The translations under genes were made by a program, and so were the position numbers. A DNA stretch of 32,104 nt from an uncultured Bacilli bacterium (GTDB taxonomy: Bacteria; Bacillota_I; Bacilli_A; RFN20; CAG-826), in assembly GCA_944358985.1 (NCBI GenBank), contig CALVSI010000012.1:1-32104 (forward strand). The letters run 5' to 3'. The notes beneath the pieces are model-generated. The model did no database searches and was not told where the DNA came from. It was given only the letters and a program-made list of their open reading frames with translations. Shown in pieces: positions 16,220-24,143 of the stretch (its first letter is position 1; each line of letters opens with the position of its first letter).

Positions 16220-16459
16220 ACAATAATGGCTTGCTGTAAGCTCGGTGAAGATGAAAAAGTTAGCTCCGAAGAGCTTTATCTAAAGTATAGAGATTATGCT
16301 TGGCATAGAAATGAATATGTCCGTCCAAGCAATGATTTCAAAGCAGCGATGGAGCTTGCTGGATTTAAAACAACTCATCCTCATAACAAAGTTATTTATC
16401 ACGGAATTCGTTTGCTCACAGATAAAGAATTAGGTGTTGAAGACGACTTTCTAAGTTAA
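16220..16459 (+). pseudogene. C-terminal fragment of a phage/plasmid (P4/D5-type) primase
   Basis: About 78 residues from the ATG at 16226: ACCKLGEDEKVSSEELYLKY, then NEYVRPSNDFKAAMELAGF, then VIYHGIRLL. This is the pattern of the winged-helix tail that ends D5-family primase-helicases (CCELG...KV-x-x-x-ELY...F-x-x-x-L-x-x-x-GF...Y-x-GIRL). The helicase and primase domains that should precede it (hundreds of residues) are missing, and no ribosome site is seen. It is a remnant from the replication module of a former phage, satellite or integrative element, and supports the mobile origin of the island. Confidence 0.65.
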
Positions 16460-16860
16460 CTAAGGTTAGGCCGGTTTTAGGTTTATAACTACTACTCGCA
16501 TAAGGAAGATTTTAATAAGGTCTATTCATAAAGGAAGTAGTGGTAGATGAACTAACACACCTAACCTTTTACTTATTTTTGATTTCAGAAAAAGTTATGT
16601 AATGACTTTTCCGACCTCTCTAACTTGATGTCTATCCCCCCGGTCTTGAAAATCGACTATCTTTGATAGTACCGTCGGCCCCACCTCAGAAATATGCGGG
16701 GCAGTATTTTTCAAAAAATAGGATTTCCTCGAGTGTAAAAAGGGAGGGGCGGTCAATATCTCTGCAACAACATACACGGACATCGGACTGGGATTTCACA
16801 CGAAAAGATTGCGAAATCAAAAGGGTAATAGGAAGCTTTTACAAAATATATAAATATCTT
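16460..16860. other. Noncoding, highly structured region
   Basis: Four hundred bases with no credible gene (two short frames lack ribosome sites). Inverted repeats are dense. AAGGTTAGG (16462-16470) pairs with CCTAACCTT (16561-16569), and between them CTACTACT pairs with AGTAGTGGTAG. Further right are ACTATC-TTT-GATAGT (16656-16670), enclosed by CGGT/ACCG, and GCCCC/GGGGC (about 16678-16702). The base composition is notably GC-richer than the surroundings. It could be an origin of transfer, a replication origin or a noncoding RNA of the ancestral element. Confidence 0.45.
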
Positions 16861-16940
16861 TTGATAAAAGAAGGTCTTATGCTAAAATCTAATTAACATC
16901 CGTTGGGTCGAAAAATTTAAAACAAAAATTCTACCCAACG
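16861..16940 (+). promoter_or_regulatory. Promoter and 5' hairpin of the Dnd-type operon
   Basis: TTGATA (16861-16866) and an extended -10, TGcTAAAAT (-10 at 16883-16888), with 16-nt spacing. The transcript would start near 16895. The leader then holds a perfect 8-bp stem, CGTTGGGT (16901-16908) with ACCCAACG (16933-16940), around a 24-nt AT loop, ending 7 nt before the ribosome site of the first gene. The repeat could be an operator dyad or an RNA hairpin limiting translation. No DndB repressor gene is present to bind it. Confidence 0.7.
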
Positions 16941-16960
16941 ATTATTGTGAGGTATTAGCT

Positions 16961-18706
16961 TTGTTAAAATACATTTGCAAAAAATGCGACAACTTAGAAT
17001 GTGAAACTAGTACGTGTCCTGTATGTAAAGGCAGAACTGATTTAGTTGAATCAACTATTTTTTATTGCAAAAAATGTAATGTTCCTGTTTTCGATAGTGA
17101 ATGTGAATGTTGTCATTCAAAATGCGAGAGAATAGGTAGTGATATTCGTCCTGTATTTGCTCAAGAAAGATTACTCTTAGAAGTTTTGTTAGGAAAGCCT
17201 TTTGAATACGCTGATCACTCTGTCTGGTGCGCTGGTGCCAACAATTATATTGTTGATGGAAAAAGAATTAGAGTTTCTTTTAGCGAATTATCTAAGCAAC
17301 CTTCAGATGTTGTTATCAAAACACTTAAAGAATATGAGCATCAGAACAAAAAATATGTTGATCATGATTTCGACAACACATTCATTAAGAAATTTTTAGA
17401 ATGTAACAAATATAGATTAAACCAAATCACAACTGAAGCCATTGATTATATCAAAAACGTTTCTGCTAAGTTTGATGACTCTTCAATGTTTGTTTCGTTC
17501 AGTGGTGGAAAAGATTCATCTTGCACAAGTCATTTGGTTATGCGAGCGTTGAATAATCAAAGAATTATTCATATGTATGGTGATACTACTCTTGAATATC
17601 CAACCTCTGCTGATCTTATTTCTGAATTCAGAAAAACATATCCGACCACGCCAGTTTTGGTTGCAAAGAATATTGACCAAGACTTTCAAAACTTATGCGA
17701 AGTTGTTGGCCCACCAAGTAGAGTAATGAGATGGTGCTGTACGGTTTTCAAAACTGGTGCCATTACAAAGAAAATTGAAGCAACATTTAGAAACAAAACC
17801 AGATTGTTGTCTTTCCAAGGGATTAGGAGAGCAGAATCGTTGGCGAGAAGTAAATACGATAGAGATACAGATAGTCCAAAAATATCTAAACAAGTGGTGT
17901 CCGCTCCGATTATTGACTGGCTGGATTTTGATGTCTGGTTATACCTTTTAGCTAATAAAGTGCCGTTCAATAACGCTTATAGGCAAGGCTTTAGTCGTGT
18001 TGGTTGTTGGTGCTGTCCAAACAATAGTGGATGGTCAGAGTTTTTATCGTCCGTTTATATGAATGAGCAATACAACAATTTTAGAGGAATGCTCTATCGT
18101 TTTGCTAAAAATGTTGGTAAAGAAGACTGGAAAGAATATATCGATTCTGGCAATTGGAAAGCAAGACAAGGTGGAAATGGCCTTGAGCACAGCAAAAACG
18201 CCATTGTCGAATTTAAACCATGTGCCCTCGATGAAAGTAGTCTTAACTTTGAACTTTCACGTCCAATCACTGAAGATTTATATACATTCTTTAGACCATT
18301 TGGGAAAATTGACTTTACTCTCGGAAACAAACGTTTAAACGAAGTTTATGTTCTGGATAGGCATACAAACATGCCAATAATGAAATTATCTGGAAAAATA
18401 GGTGCTACTACTTTAAAAGTAACAATGATTACCTTAACTAACACATTCAAAAACATGAAAGTGGTAGGAGAGTTAGTGAGAAATCAAGTAACTAAATATC
18501 AGACATGTATTGGGTGTTCTTATTGCTCGGCTGTATGCAAATTTAATGCACTAAAAGTATTTAATTTAGAAAAAGGTCATGTCGGTAGAGAAACAATCTC
18601 TTATTCAATTGACCTAAATAAATGTGTTGGCTGCTTAGAATGTGTAAAACACTTTGATGGCGGCTGCTACATGAAAAAAGTATTACGAACAAAGAAAGGA
18701 GAATAG
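16961..18706 (+). CDS. dndC: DndC-like PAPS-reductase-fold sulfur transferase with zinc ribbons and a ferredoxin domain
   Basis: A 581-aa PP-loop enzyme that probably activates or transfers sulfur onto the DNA backbone. The start is TTG with GAGGT at 8-nt spacing. Residues 6-55 hold two zinc ribbons (C6/C9 with C19/C22; C36/C39 with C48-C55). The PP-loop SGGKDSS is at 181-187. Cys clusters WCCTVFKT and GCWCCPNN are the iron-sulfur ligands expected in this family. The C-terminus is a two-cluster ferredoxin: C516xxC519xxC522xxxC526 and C555xxC558xxC561x7C569. Classical DndC is near 500 aa without the zinc or ferredoxin parts. The fused ferredoxin suggests a built-in electron supply. One nucleotide separates it from the next gene. 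Confidence 0.85.
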   Translation: MLKYICKKCDNLECETSTCPVCKGRTDLVESTIFYCKKCNVPVFDSECECCHSKCERIGSDIRPVFAQERLLLEVLLGKPFEYADHSVWCAGANNYIVDGKRIRVSFSELSKQPSDVVIKTLKEYEHQNKKYVDHDFDNTFIKKFLECNKYRLNQITTEAIDYIKNVSAKFDDSSMFVSFSGGKDSSCTSHLVMRALNNQRIIHMYGDTTLEYPTSADLISEFRKTYPTTPVLVAKNIDQDFQNLCEVVGPPSRVMRWCCTVFKTGAITKKIEATFRNKTRLLSFQGIRRAESLARSKYDRDTDSPKISKQVVSAPIIDWLDFDVWLYLLANKVPFNNAYRQGFSRVGCWCCPNNSGWSEFLSSVYMNEQYNNFRGMLYRFAKNVGKEDWKEYIDSGNWKARQGGNGLEHSKNAIVEFKPCALDESSLNFELSRPITEDLYTFFRPFGKIDFTLGNKRLNEVYVLDRHTNMPIMKLSGKIGATTLKVTMITLTNTFKNMKVVGELVRNQVTKYQTCIGCSYCSAVCKFNALKVFNLEKGHVGRETISYSIDLNKCVGCLECVKHFDGGCYMKKVLRTKKGE

Positions 18707-18707
18707 A

Positions 18708-19547
18708 ATGTCAGACTTAAAGTTTAAAAGAAATGAAAGTTTCTACATAAGAGACGGATGGTTTCAAAAAGCCATTCATGGTATCCATAATTCTCAAGAA
18801 AACATATTCTCTGGCACTAGAGGTGTAGATGAATTAGGCATTGGTTCTAATATGGTAAAAGGCCTCAAATATTGGCTTACTGCTTCTGGTGTTCTGCAAA
18901 GAAGTTCAACCAAATCCGAACTAACAGAACTCGGTGAATTGTTACTAAAGTATGATCCATATCTAGAATCAAGTTTTTCATGGTTCTTGATTCACTATAA
19001 TCTTGTGACCAATTATAATGAAGCTCCAATCTTTAATATGTTTTTTAATTTAAAAATTAAAACAAGATTTGAAAAAGATGATATTTATAACGCTTTAATA
19101 GAACAATTAAAAGAGAACGGCGAAGACATAAAAGATTCATATGTTTTTGATGATTTTAATGTCTTTTTAAAGTCATATACTGTTGAAAATAATGAAGGAG
19201 ACCCAGAAGACAACTATATTTGTCCTCTATCTTCACTTAACCTTTTAGAAAGAAAACAAAAAGATGTTTATTTAATGAAGCATCCTCATTATTCAGAACT
19301 TTCTTATTTGGTTGTTTATTATGCTTTATCTCAAAAATACAAAAAGCAATTTAATATTGAGGATGCTTTGATTGAAAACAATTCTCCAGTTTATTTATTT
19401 AATTTGGACAAAAACATGTTCCTTCAATACCTTGATGAAATGAGAAAGAACGGTTTAATCACTATTAATAAAACAGCTGGATTAAATACAGTTTACTTAA
19501 ATAAGAAGATGACTCTCCAAAATCTATTTGAAAGGAGGTTTAAATAA
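18708..19547 (+). CDS. DUF4007 protein
   Basis: A 279-aa DUF4007 protein. The family hallmarks are all there: ESFYIRDGWFQKAIHGI, IFSGTRGVDELGIGSNMVKGLKYWL, then TELGELLLKYDPYLESSFSWFLIHYNL and FNMFFN. DUF4007 genes travel with PAPS-reductase-type genes in phosphorothioation and BREX-like islands; no biochemical role is firmly known, and the helical winged-helix look suggests DNA binding. It overlaps nothing but is separated by 1-2 nt from both neighbours, so it is made in step with the sulfur transferase and the large ATPase. Confidence 0.88.
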   Translation: MSDLKFKRNESFYIRDGWFQKAIHGIHNSQENIFSGTRGVDELGIGSNMVKGLKYWLTASGVLQRSSTKSELTELGELLLKYDPYLESSFSWFLIHYNLVTNYNEAPIFNMFFNLKIKTRFEKDDIYNALIEQLKENGEDIKDSYVFDDFNVFLKSYTVENNEGDPEDNYICPLSSLNLLERKQKDVYLMKHPHYSELSYLVVYYALSQKYKKQFNIEDALIENNSPVYLFNLDKNMFLQYLDEMRKNGLITINKTAGLNTVYLNKKMTLQNLFERRFK

Positions 19548-19549
19548 TT

Positions 19550-22500
19550 ATGTATAGCAAGCTATATGAGATTAACAAGAACTTCCAATCATCTGTGAAT
19601 TTGGAATTAGATTTAGATAATGAATCTAAGATTTACGAATATGTTCCTACCAACGATATTTGCGATGTTCTCAAAAAATACATCAAATCCGTATTGGGAA
19701 AATCAAAAGACAGAGCAACAACTCTGGTTGGTCCATATGGAAAGGGCAAATCCTTCTTGCTCTTAGTATTGTCATACATCCTTTCAAAAAGCAAAGAAAC
19801 TAAATGCTGGAATGATTTAGCTGACAAAATCAAAAAGATTGATAACGAATTATATGACTTAATGATGGAATTAAAGAATAAGGACATTTCTTTATTAACT
19901 GTCATCATTAATTCTAACTATGAAAATTTAGATCAATCATTCATGCTTGCTTTAAGCGATTCGCTTAGGAAAGATGGAATGGAATCAATTGTTCCAAAGA
20001 ACGCTTTTAGTGTTGCGCTAGAAACAATATCAGATTGGAAAAAGGATTCTGAACTTTCAAAAGACTTGAAACAAACTTGTGAAAATAAGAGTGGCAGAAC
20101 TCTTGACGAAATTGAAAGAGGTCTCAAACAATATTCTAAAGAATATTATGATAAATTTTGCGAAGTTTATTATTGTATCCATAAGGGTGTAAAATTTAAT
20201 CCATTTATTAATGGGGATATCGTTAAAATTTATTCGGATGTCGCATATCAATCTCATTCGTTTGGATACTCAGGAGTATTTGTTATTTTCGATGAATTTT
20301 CAAAATTTATTGAGAGCTCAACTTCTGATGTTTATAGAGGGTTAAAGCTCATTCAAGACTTAGCGGAAAAGTGTACTAGAACAGGTAAAACTGACCAGTT
20401 ACATTTATGCTGTGTTACACACAAAAATCTTTCATTGTACAAAGGCAATAAGAAGGATTCCTTTAAAGCTGTTGAGGGAAGATTTGTTGAAGTAAGATTC
20501 AATCGTAGTCTAGAGGAAAATTATCAAATTATATCTGCTGCCATTAATAAGAAAAACGGTGCAGAAAAAGAAGCCAAAAAACAGATTTTAAACAATAGAG
20601 AATTTTATGAAAGAGTAAATGAGTTAGGGATTTTTGATAACGGCGATACTTTGTATCAAGAATTGTTTCCACTTAATCCGTTCACGTCTTATGCGTTAAT
20701 CCAACTTTCTGAGCTTGTAGCTCAAAATGAAAGAACCCTTTACACGTTCTTATCAGATACAGATGTTAACTCTTTTAATTTCTTTATACACAATAGCGAT
20801 AGTGGTCTATTTAATGTTGATAAAATCTACGACTATTTCTCTGAACTCATGCAAAAAGAAGAGGCTAACTTCATTAGAAATCTCTGGTATAGAGCAGAAT
20901 CAATTTCATCTAAGTTAGATGGTTCGCTAGAAAAAAGAGTGATTAAAGCTTTGGCAGTCATTCTCATGATCAATGATTATGACAAGTTACCTCCAAAAGA
21001 AGAGGTTGTTTCGCTTTGTCTAAATGAATCATTGGGAAAAGTGGTGGAAGTGATTAATAAGTTAATTGAAGCACACCATCTCAGAAAGAATATTTTGAAT
21101 AATTTGCTTTCGTTCGCTTTATCAAATACAAAACATATCGATGACAAAATTGCTGTTTTGTCTAAGACAAAATTCAAATCTTTTGATGAGGCTGATGTGT
21201 CAAACAAACTAAATGAAAAGCAATATCTTATTCCAAGAAAACACAACGAAGAAAGAAAGATAACTAGATTCTTTAAGGCAATCTACGTTACTGAAAAAGA
21301 ATTTACTAGTCTCACCAACTTTGACATCTTTTTTGAAAAGAATTATTGCGACGGCGTCGTTTTAAATCTCTTAAGACACAGTATGCCTGAAAATCAAATT
21401 CAGGAAAAGACGAACGCTGTTAAAAATGAAAGAGTAGTGGTCTGCTATCCCAAATCAAAAATAGACCCAGTTCTTAGAGAAGAATTGTTAAGATACGTTT
21501 GTTTGAGGGATATTAAATCTGAATCTGCTCTAGATGATATTTCTAGAGAAGAGATTAATCTCTTAATGGAGGAAACTTCAGAAGATATTAGAGTTTTGTT
21601 CAACAAATACTTTGAACAAGAAGTTGTGTTCTTTAATGCGTTATATACTGAAGGAACGCTATCAGCTCTTCTGTCCACAATTCTTGATAATTATTTCTCT
21701 AAAAAACTTATTTTCAATAATGAATTGGTTAACAAAAGAGTTCTATCGAAGCAATATCAAAAAGCTGTCAATAATGTCATTGATATCACGTTAAACGGAG
21801 GGGAAGATAGTTTTAATCCAACGAGTCCTGAAGCCTCGGTTAAAAGATCTATCCTAGAAAAAAACAAAGATAATCCAGAATATAGGGAAGTCATCGAAAG
21901 CATTAAAGGCAGAATTTTAGGCTTGGAAGGCGGAAGAGAAAACTTCTTAAAAATGTTCGGTTATTTGGAACAAGCGCCTTATGGTATAAGAGCGGGTGTT
22001 TTACCTATATTAATAGCTAAGTCTATTTCTGAATTAAGCAATGATAAAAACAACATTCTCATTTATTATGATAAAAAAGAAATATTGTTGGGTGCAGATA
22101 ATTTGGTAAAAGCTGTTGGGAAGGATACTTATTATCTGTCCTCTTCTAAGGGCTCAACAGAGCAAAAAAGTTATCTCGATGGAATGCTCAAATTATTTAA
22201 AGTTTCATCTACTAATTCAAGTAGAGTTGATACCGTTAATTTAGCAAATTCCATTAGGAAGTTCTTCATGGGACAACCGAGTGTAGTCAGAGCATGTAAA
22301 ACAATTGACTTCCTTATGCTTGGTAAACCAATTGTAGAAATTAAAAACTTATTTTTAGAGATAAGCATTAATCCACATGAGGCCATCTTCTCTAAACCAT
22401 TAAAAATATTAGAAACTAAAAGTTACAACAAAGTTATTGGTTTTTTCAAAGACATCCCAGAGACAATTGATAATGCAGTTAAACAGTACAAAGCTAATTT

Positions 22501-22972
22501 AATTAATGCTGTAAAAGAAACTTTTGGAATCGAAAAACAATCTAGCCTAAAAACTTGGTTAACTAGATTCATTGGTAGCTTTGCTCAGGAAAGCGAAAAA
22601 CTTATTTTGAGCGACGAGGACAAGGTGGTGGAAGATGCTATTAAAAACAGGGCTAATTATGATGATTGTCAAACAATCAATGAATTGGCTAAGGCTTGCA
22701 TCGGAAGTCAAATCGAAGACTGGGAAAAAGACAACAGTGAACAATTTATAAATAGACTCATTAAGTTTAGACAGAATGTTGCTGGAGCAGATAAGTTGGA
22801 TTTGAGCGCAAAAGGCATTAACAAGATGCTCAAGGAAGATGATTTGCAACTTGATGGTATTGCCGTTCTGTTAAGTAATAATGTTGAAAGTGCAATTGAA
22901 GAATTTTCTGATAGTGTTTCAAATGCAGATAAAGTTAAGATTCTTACAAAGATTCTTAAAAAGTATCTATAG
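19550..22972 (+). CDS. Large P-loop ATPase (1140 aa) of the Dnd-type operon
   Basis: An NTPase with one N-terminal P-loop domain: Walker A GPYGKGKS at residues 61-68 and Walker B VFVIFDEFSK with D248/E249. After the ATPase core comes about 800 residues of mainly helical sequence with no named domain that I can see. Size and layout recall the large ATPases of BREX (BrxC/PglY) and of Dnd-linked restriction modules, but the Walker A surroundings (TTLVGPYGKGKSFLLL) differ from BrxC. It probably couples recognition of unmodified DNA to the interference step with the neighbouring helicase. No nuclease motif is visible, so the effect may not be cleavage by this subunit. Confidence 0.82.
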   Translation: MYSKLYEINKNFQSSVNLELDLDNESKIYEYVPTNDICDVLKKYIKSVLGKSKDRATTLVGPYGKGKSFLLLVLSYILSKSKETKCWNDLADKIKKIDNELYDLMMELKNKDISLLTVIINSNYENLDQSFMLALSDSLRKDGMESIVPKNAFSVALETISDWKKDSELSKDLKQTCENKSGRTLDEIERGLKQYSKEYYDKFCEVYYCIHKGVKFNPFINGDIVKIYSDVAYQSHSFGYSGVFVIFDEFSKFIESSTSDVYRGLKLIQDLAEKCTRTGKTDQLHLCCVTHKNLSLYKGNKKDSFKAVEGRFVEVRFNRSLEENYQIISAAINKKNGAEKEAKKQILNNREFYERVNELGIFDNGDTLYQELFPLNPFTSYALIQLSELVAQNERTLYTFLSDTDVNSFNFFIHNSDSGLFNVDKIYDYFSELMQKEEANFIRNLWYRAESISSKLDGSLEKRVIKALAVILMINDYDKLPPKEEVVSLCLNESLGKVVEVINKLIEAHHLRKNILNNLLSFALSNTKHIDDKIAVLSKTKFKSFDEADVSNKLNEKQYLIPRKHNEERKITRFFKAIYVTEKEFTSLTNFDIFFEKNYCDGVVLNLLRHSMPENQIQEKTNAVKNERVVVCYPKSKIDPVLREELLRYVCLRDIKSESALDDISREEINLLMEETSEDIRVLFNKYFEQEVVFFNALYTEGTLSALLSTILDNYFSKKLIFNNELVNKRVLSKQYQKAVNNVIDITLNGGEDSFNPTSPEASVKRSILEKNKDNPEYREVIESIKGRILGLEGGRENFLKMFGYLEQAPYGIRAGVLPILIAKSISELSNDKNNILIYYDKKEILLGADNLVKAVGKDTYYLSSSKGSTEQKSYLDGMLKLFKVSSTNSSRVDTVNLANSIRKFFMGQPSVVRACKTIDFLMLGKPIVEIKNLFLEISINPHEAIFSKPLKILETKSYNKVIGFFKDIPETIDNAVKQYKANLINAVKETFGIEKQSSLKTWLTRFIGSFAQESEKLILSDEDKVVEDAIKNRANYDDCQTINELAKACIGSQIEDWEKDNSEQFINRLIKFRQNVAGADKLDLSAKGINKMLKEDDLQLDGIAVLLSNNVESAIEEFSDSVSNADKVKILTKILKKYL

Positions 22973-22983
22973 AGGTGGCTTTT

Positions 22984-24111
22984 ATGATTTATTTAGACAA
23001 TGCAGCCACAACATATCCAAAGCCAAAAGAAGTGTACGATGCACTAGATTTTGCTCAGCGAAATTTATCATTCAATGCAGGTAGAGGGACTTATAAAAAA
23101 TCTCAAGAGTGCCTGCAAGTTTTGGATGACTTAAGAAAAGAAATTGCATCTATTTGCAGAGCTGATTATAGAGATGTTGCACTTCTTTCTTCGGCCACAG
23201 AAGCACTCAATATAATTATCAACGGTATTGATTGGAAGGATGGGATGAATGTTTATGTCACCCCATTTGAACATAATGCAATTATTAGACCTCTCTACAA
23301 TATTAAAAAGACCGTGAATTTAAATATTCACATATTGCCATTTGATAAGGAAACATGGGAACCAGAATTATCTAAAATTGAGAACATGTTTGCCTTGGAC
23401 AATCCAGATGTTGTCTTTTCATCTCAAATAAGTAATGTGACTGGTCTACTTATTGATTATTCTGCTGTTTTTGAGTTAGCAAAGAAACACAACTCCGTTA
23501 CTGTGCTTGACGCCGCTCAAGGGTATGGAATAGTTGAATTAAGTACAAAAAACGTCGACTTCATAGTTTTTGCTGGTCACAAATCACTTTATGGTCCGTT
23601 TGGAGTCGGTGGCTTTATTAATTTAAACGATTCAAAACTTAAAATTGCTAAGAGTGGTGGAACTGGTTCAGATACATTAAATCATGACATGCCCGATTTT
23701 AAACATGAGAGATATGAATCTGGATCGCCTAATGTTCCCGCCGTTTATGGGACTCTAGAAGGAATAAAATGGCTTAAAAACAATAATGTTAAAGAACATG
23801 AAATTAAATTGACTAAATATTTGATTGATTCATTAGAATCATTAGAAAAAGTTGGCGTTTATGCACCGGTTGATAAGAGCAAAATGTTCGGCATCGTCTC
23901 TATATCTGTGGATGGATATTCTGCAGATGAAATTGGACACATTTTGGCTGACGAATTCGATATATGTATTAGAACAGGATATCATTGTGCCCCATTAATA
24001 CACGAATTTATCAATTCGACAATTAATGGAGGAACTGCTAGAATTAGTATTAGTGGTTTTAGCACAAAAGAGGACATAGACTCCTTAATTGATGCGCTAA
24101 GTACGTTTTAG
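22984..24111 (+). CDS. dndA: Cysteine desulfurase (DndA role), EF2568/SufS-like type
   Basis: PLP enzyme that takes sulfur from cysteine as a persulfide and would feed the DndC-like protein. The ATG at 22984 is used because AGAGGTGG (22971-22978) is its ribosome site; a GTG at 22975 lies inside that site. The N-terminus MIYLDNAATTYPKP is typical. The PLP lysine is K200 (FAGHKSLYGPFGVGG). The catalytic Cys is C335 in RTGYHCAPLIHE. That short Cys loop is the SufS-like (class II) form, whereas classical DndA is IscS-like, so this operon uses a different desulfurase lineage. Eleven nucleotides follow the ATPase stop and 32 precede the helicase. Confidence 0.92.
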   Translation: MIYLDNAATTYPKPKEVYDALDFAQRNLSFNAGRGTYKKSQECLQVLDDLRKEIASICRADYRDVALLSSATEALNIIINGIDWKDGMNVYVTPFEHNAIIRPLYNIKKTVNLNIHILPFDKETWEPELSKIENMFALDNPDVVFSSQISNVTGLLIDYSAVFELAKKHNSVTVLDAAQGYGIVELSTKNVDFIVFAGHKSLYGPFGVGGFINLNDSKLKIAKSGGTGSDTLNHDMPDFKHERYESGSPNVPAVYGTLEGIKWLKNNNVKEHEIKLTKYLIDSLESLEKVGVYAPVDKSKMFGIVSISVDGYSADEIGHILADEFDICIRTGYHCAPLIHEFINSTINGGTARISISGFSTKEDIDSLIDALSTF

Positions 24112-24143
24112 TAGATACGGTTTAAGGGAACGGAGAGCAATAA

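Noticed and set aside
16462-16569. Integron attC-like inverted repeat (GGTTAGGC ... ACCTAACC)
   Set aside because: The orientation of the core triplets is reversed relative to attC sites, and no integron integrase or cassette is nearby.
16595-16896. Two overlapping frames of 62 aa (minus) and 77 aa (plus)
   Set aside because: They overlap each other, have no ribosome site and fall on the inverted repeats of the structured block. The block is better explained as noncoding, although the 62-aa frame should be checked if the region proves conserved.
18094-18338. Frames inside the DndC-like gene (plus and minus, 78-91 aa)
   Set aside because: Fully contained in the 581-aa gene with clear domains; no independent start signals.
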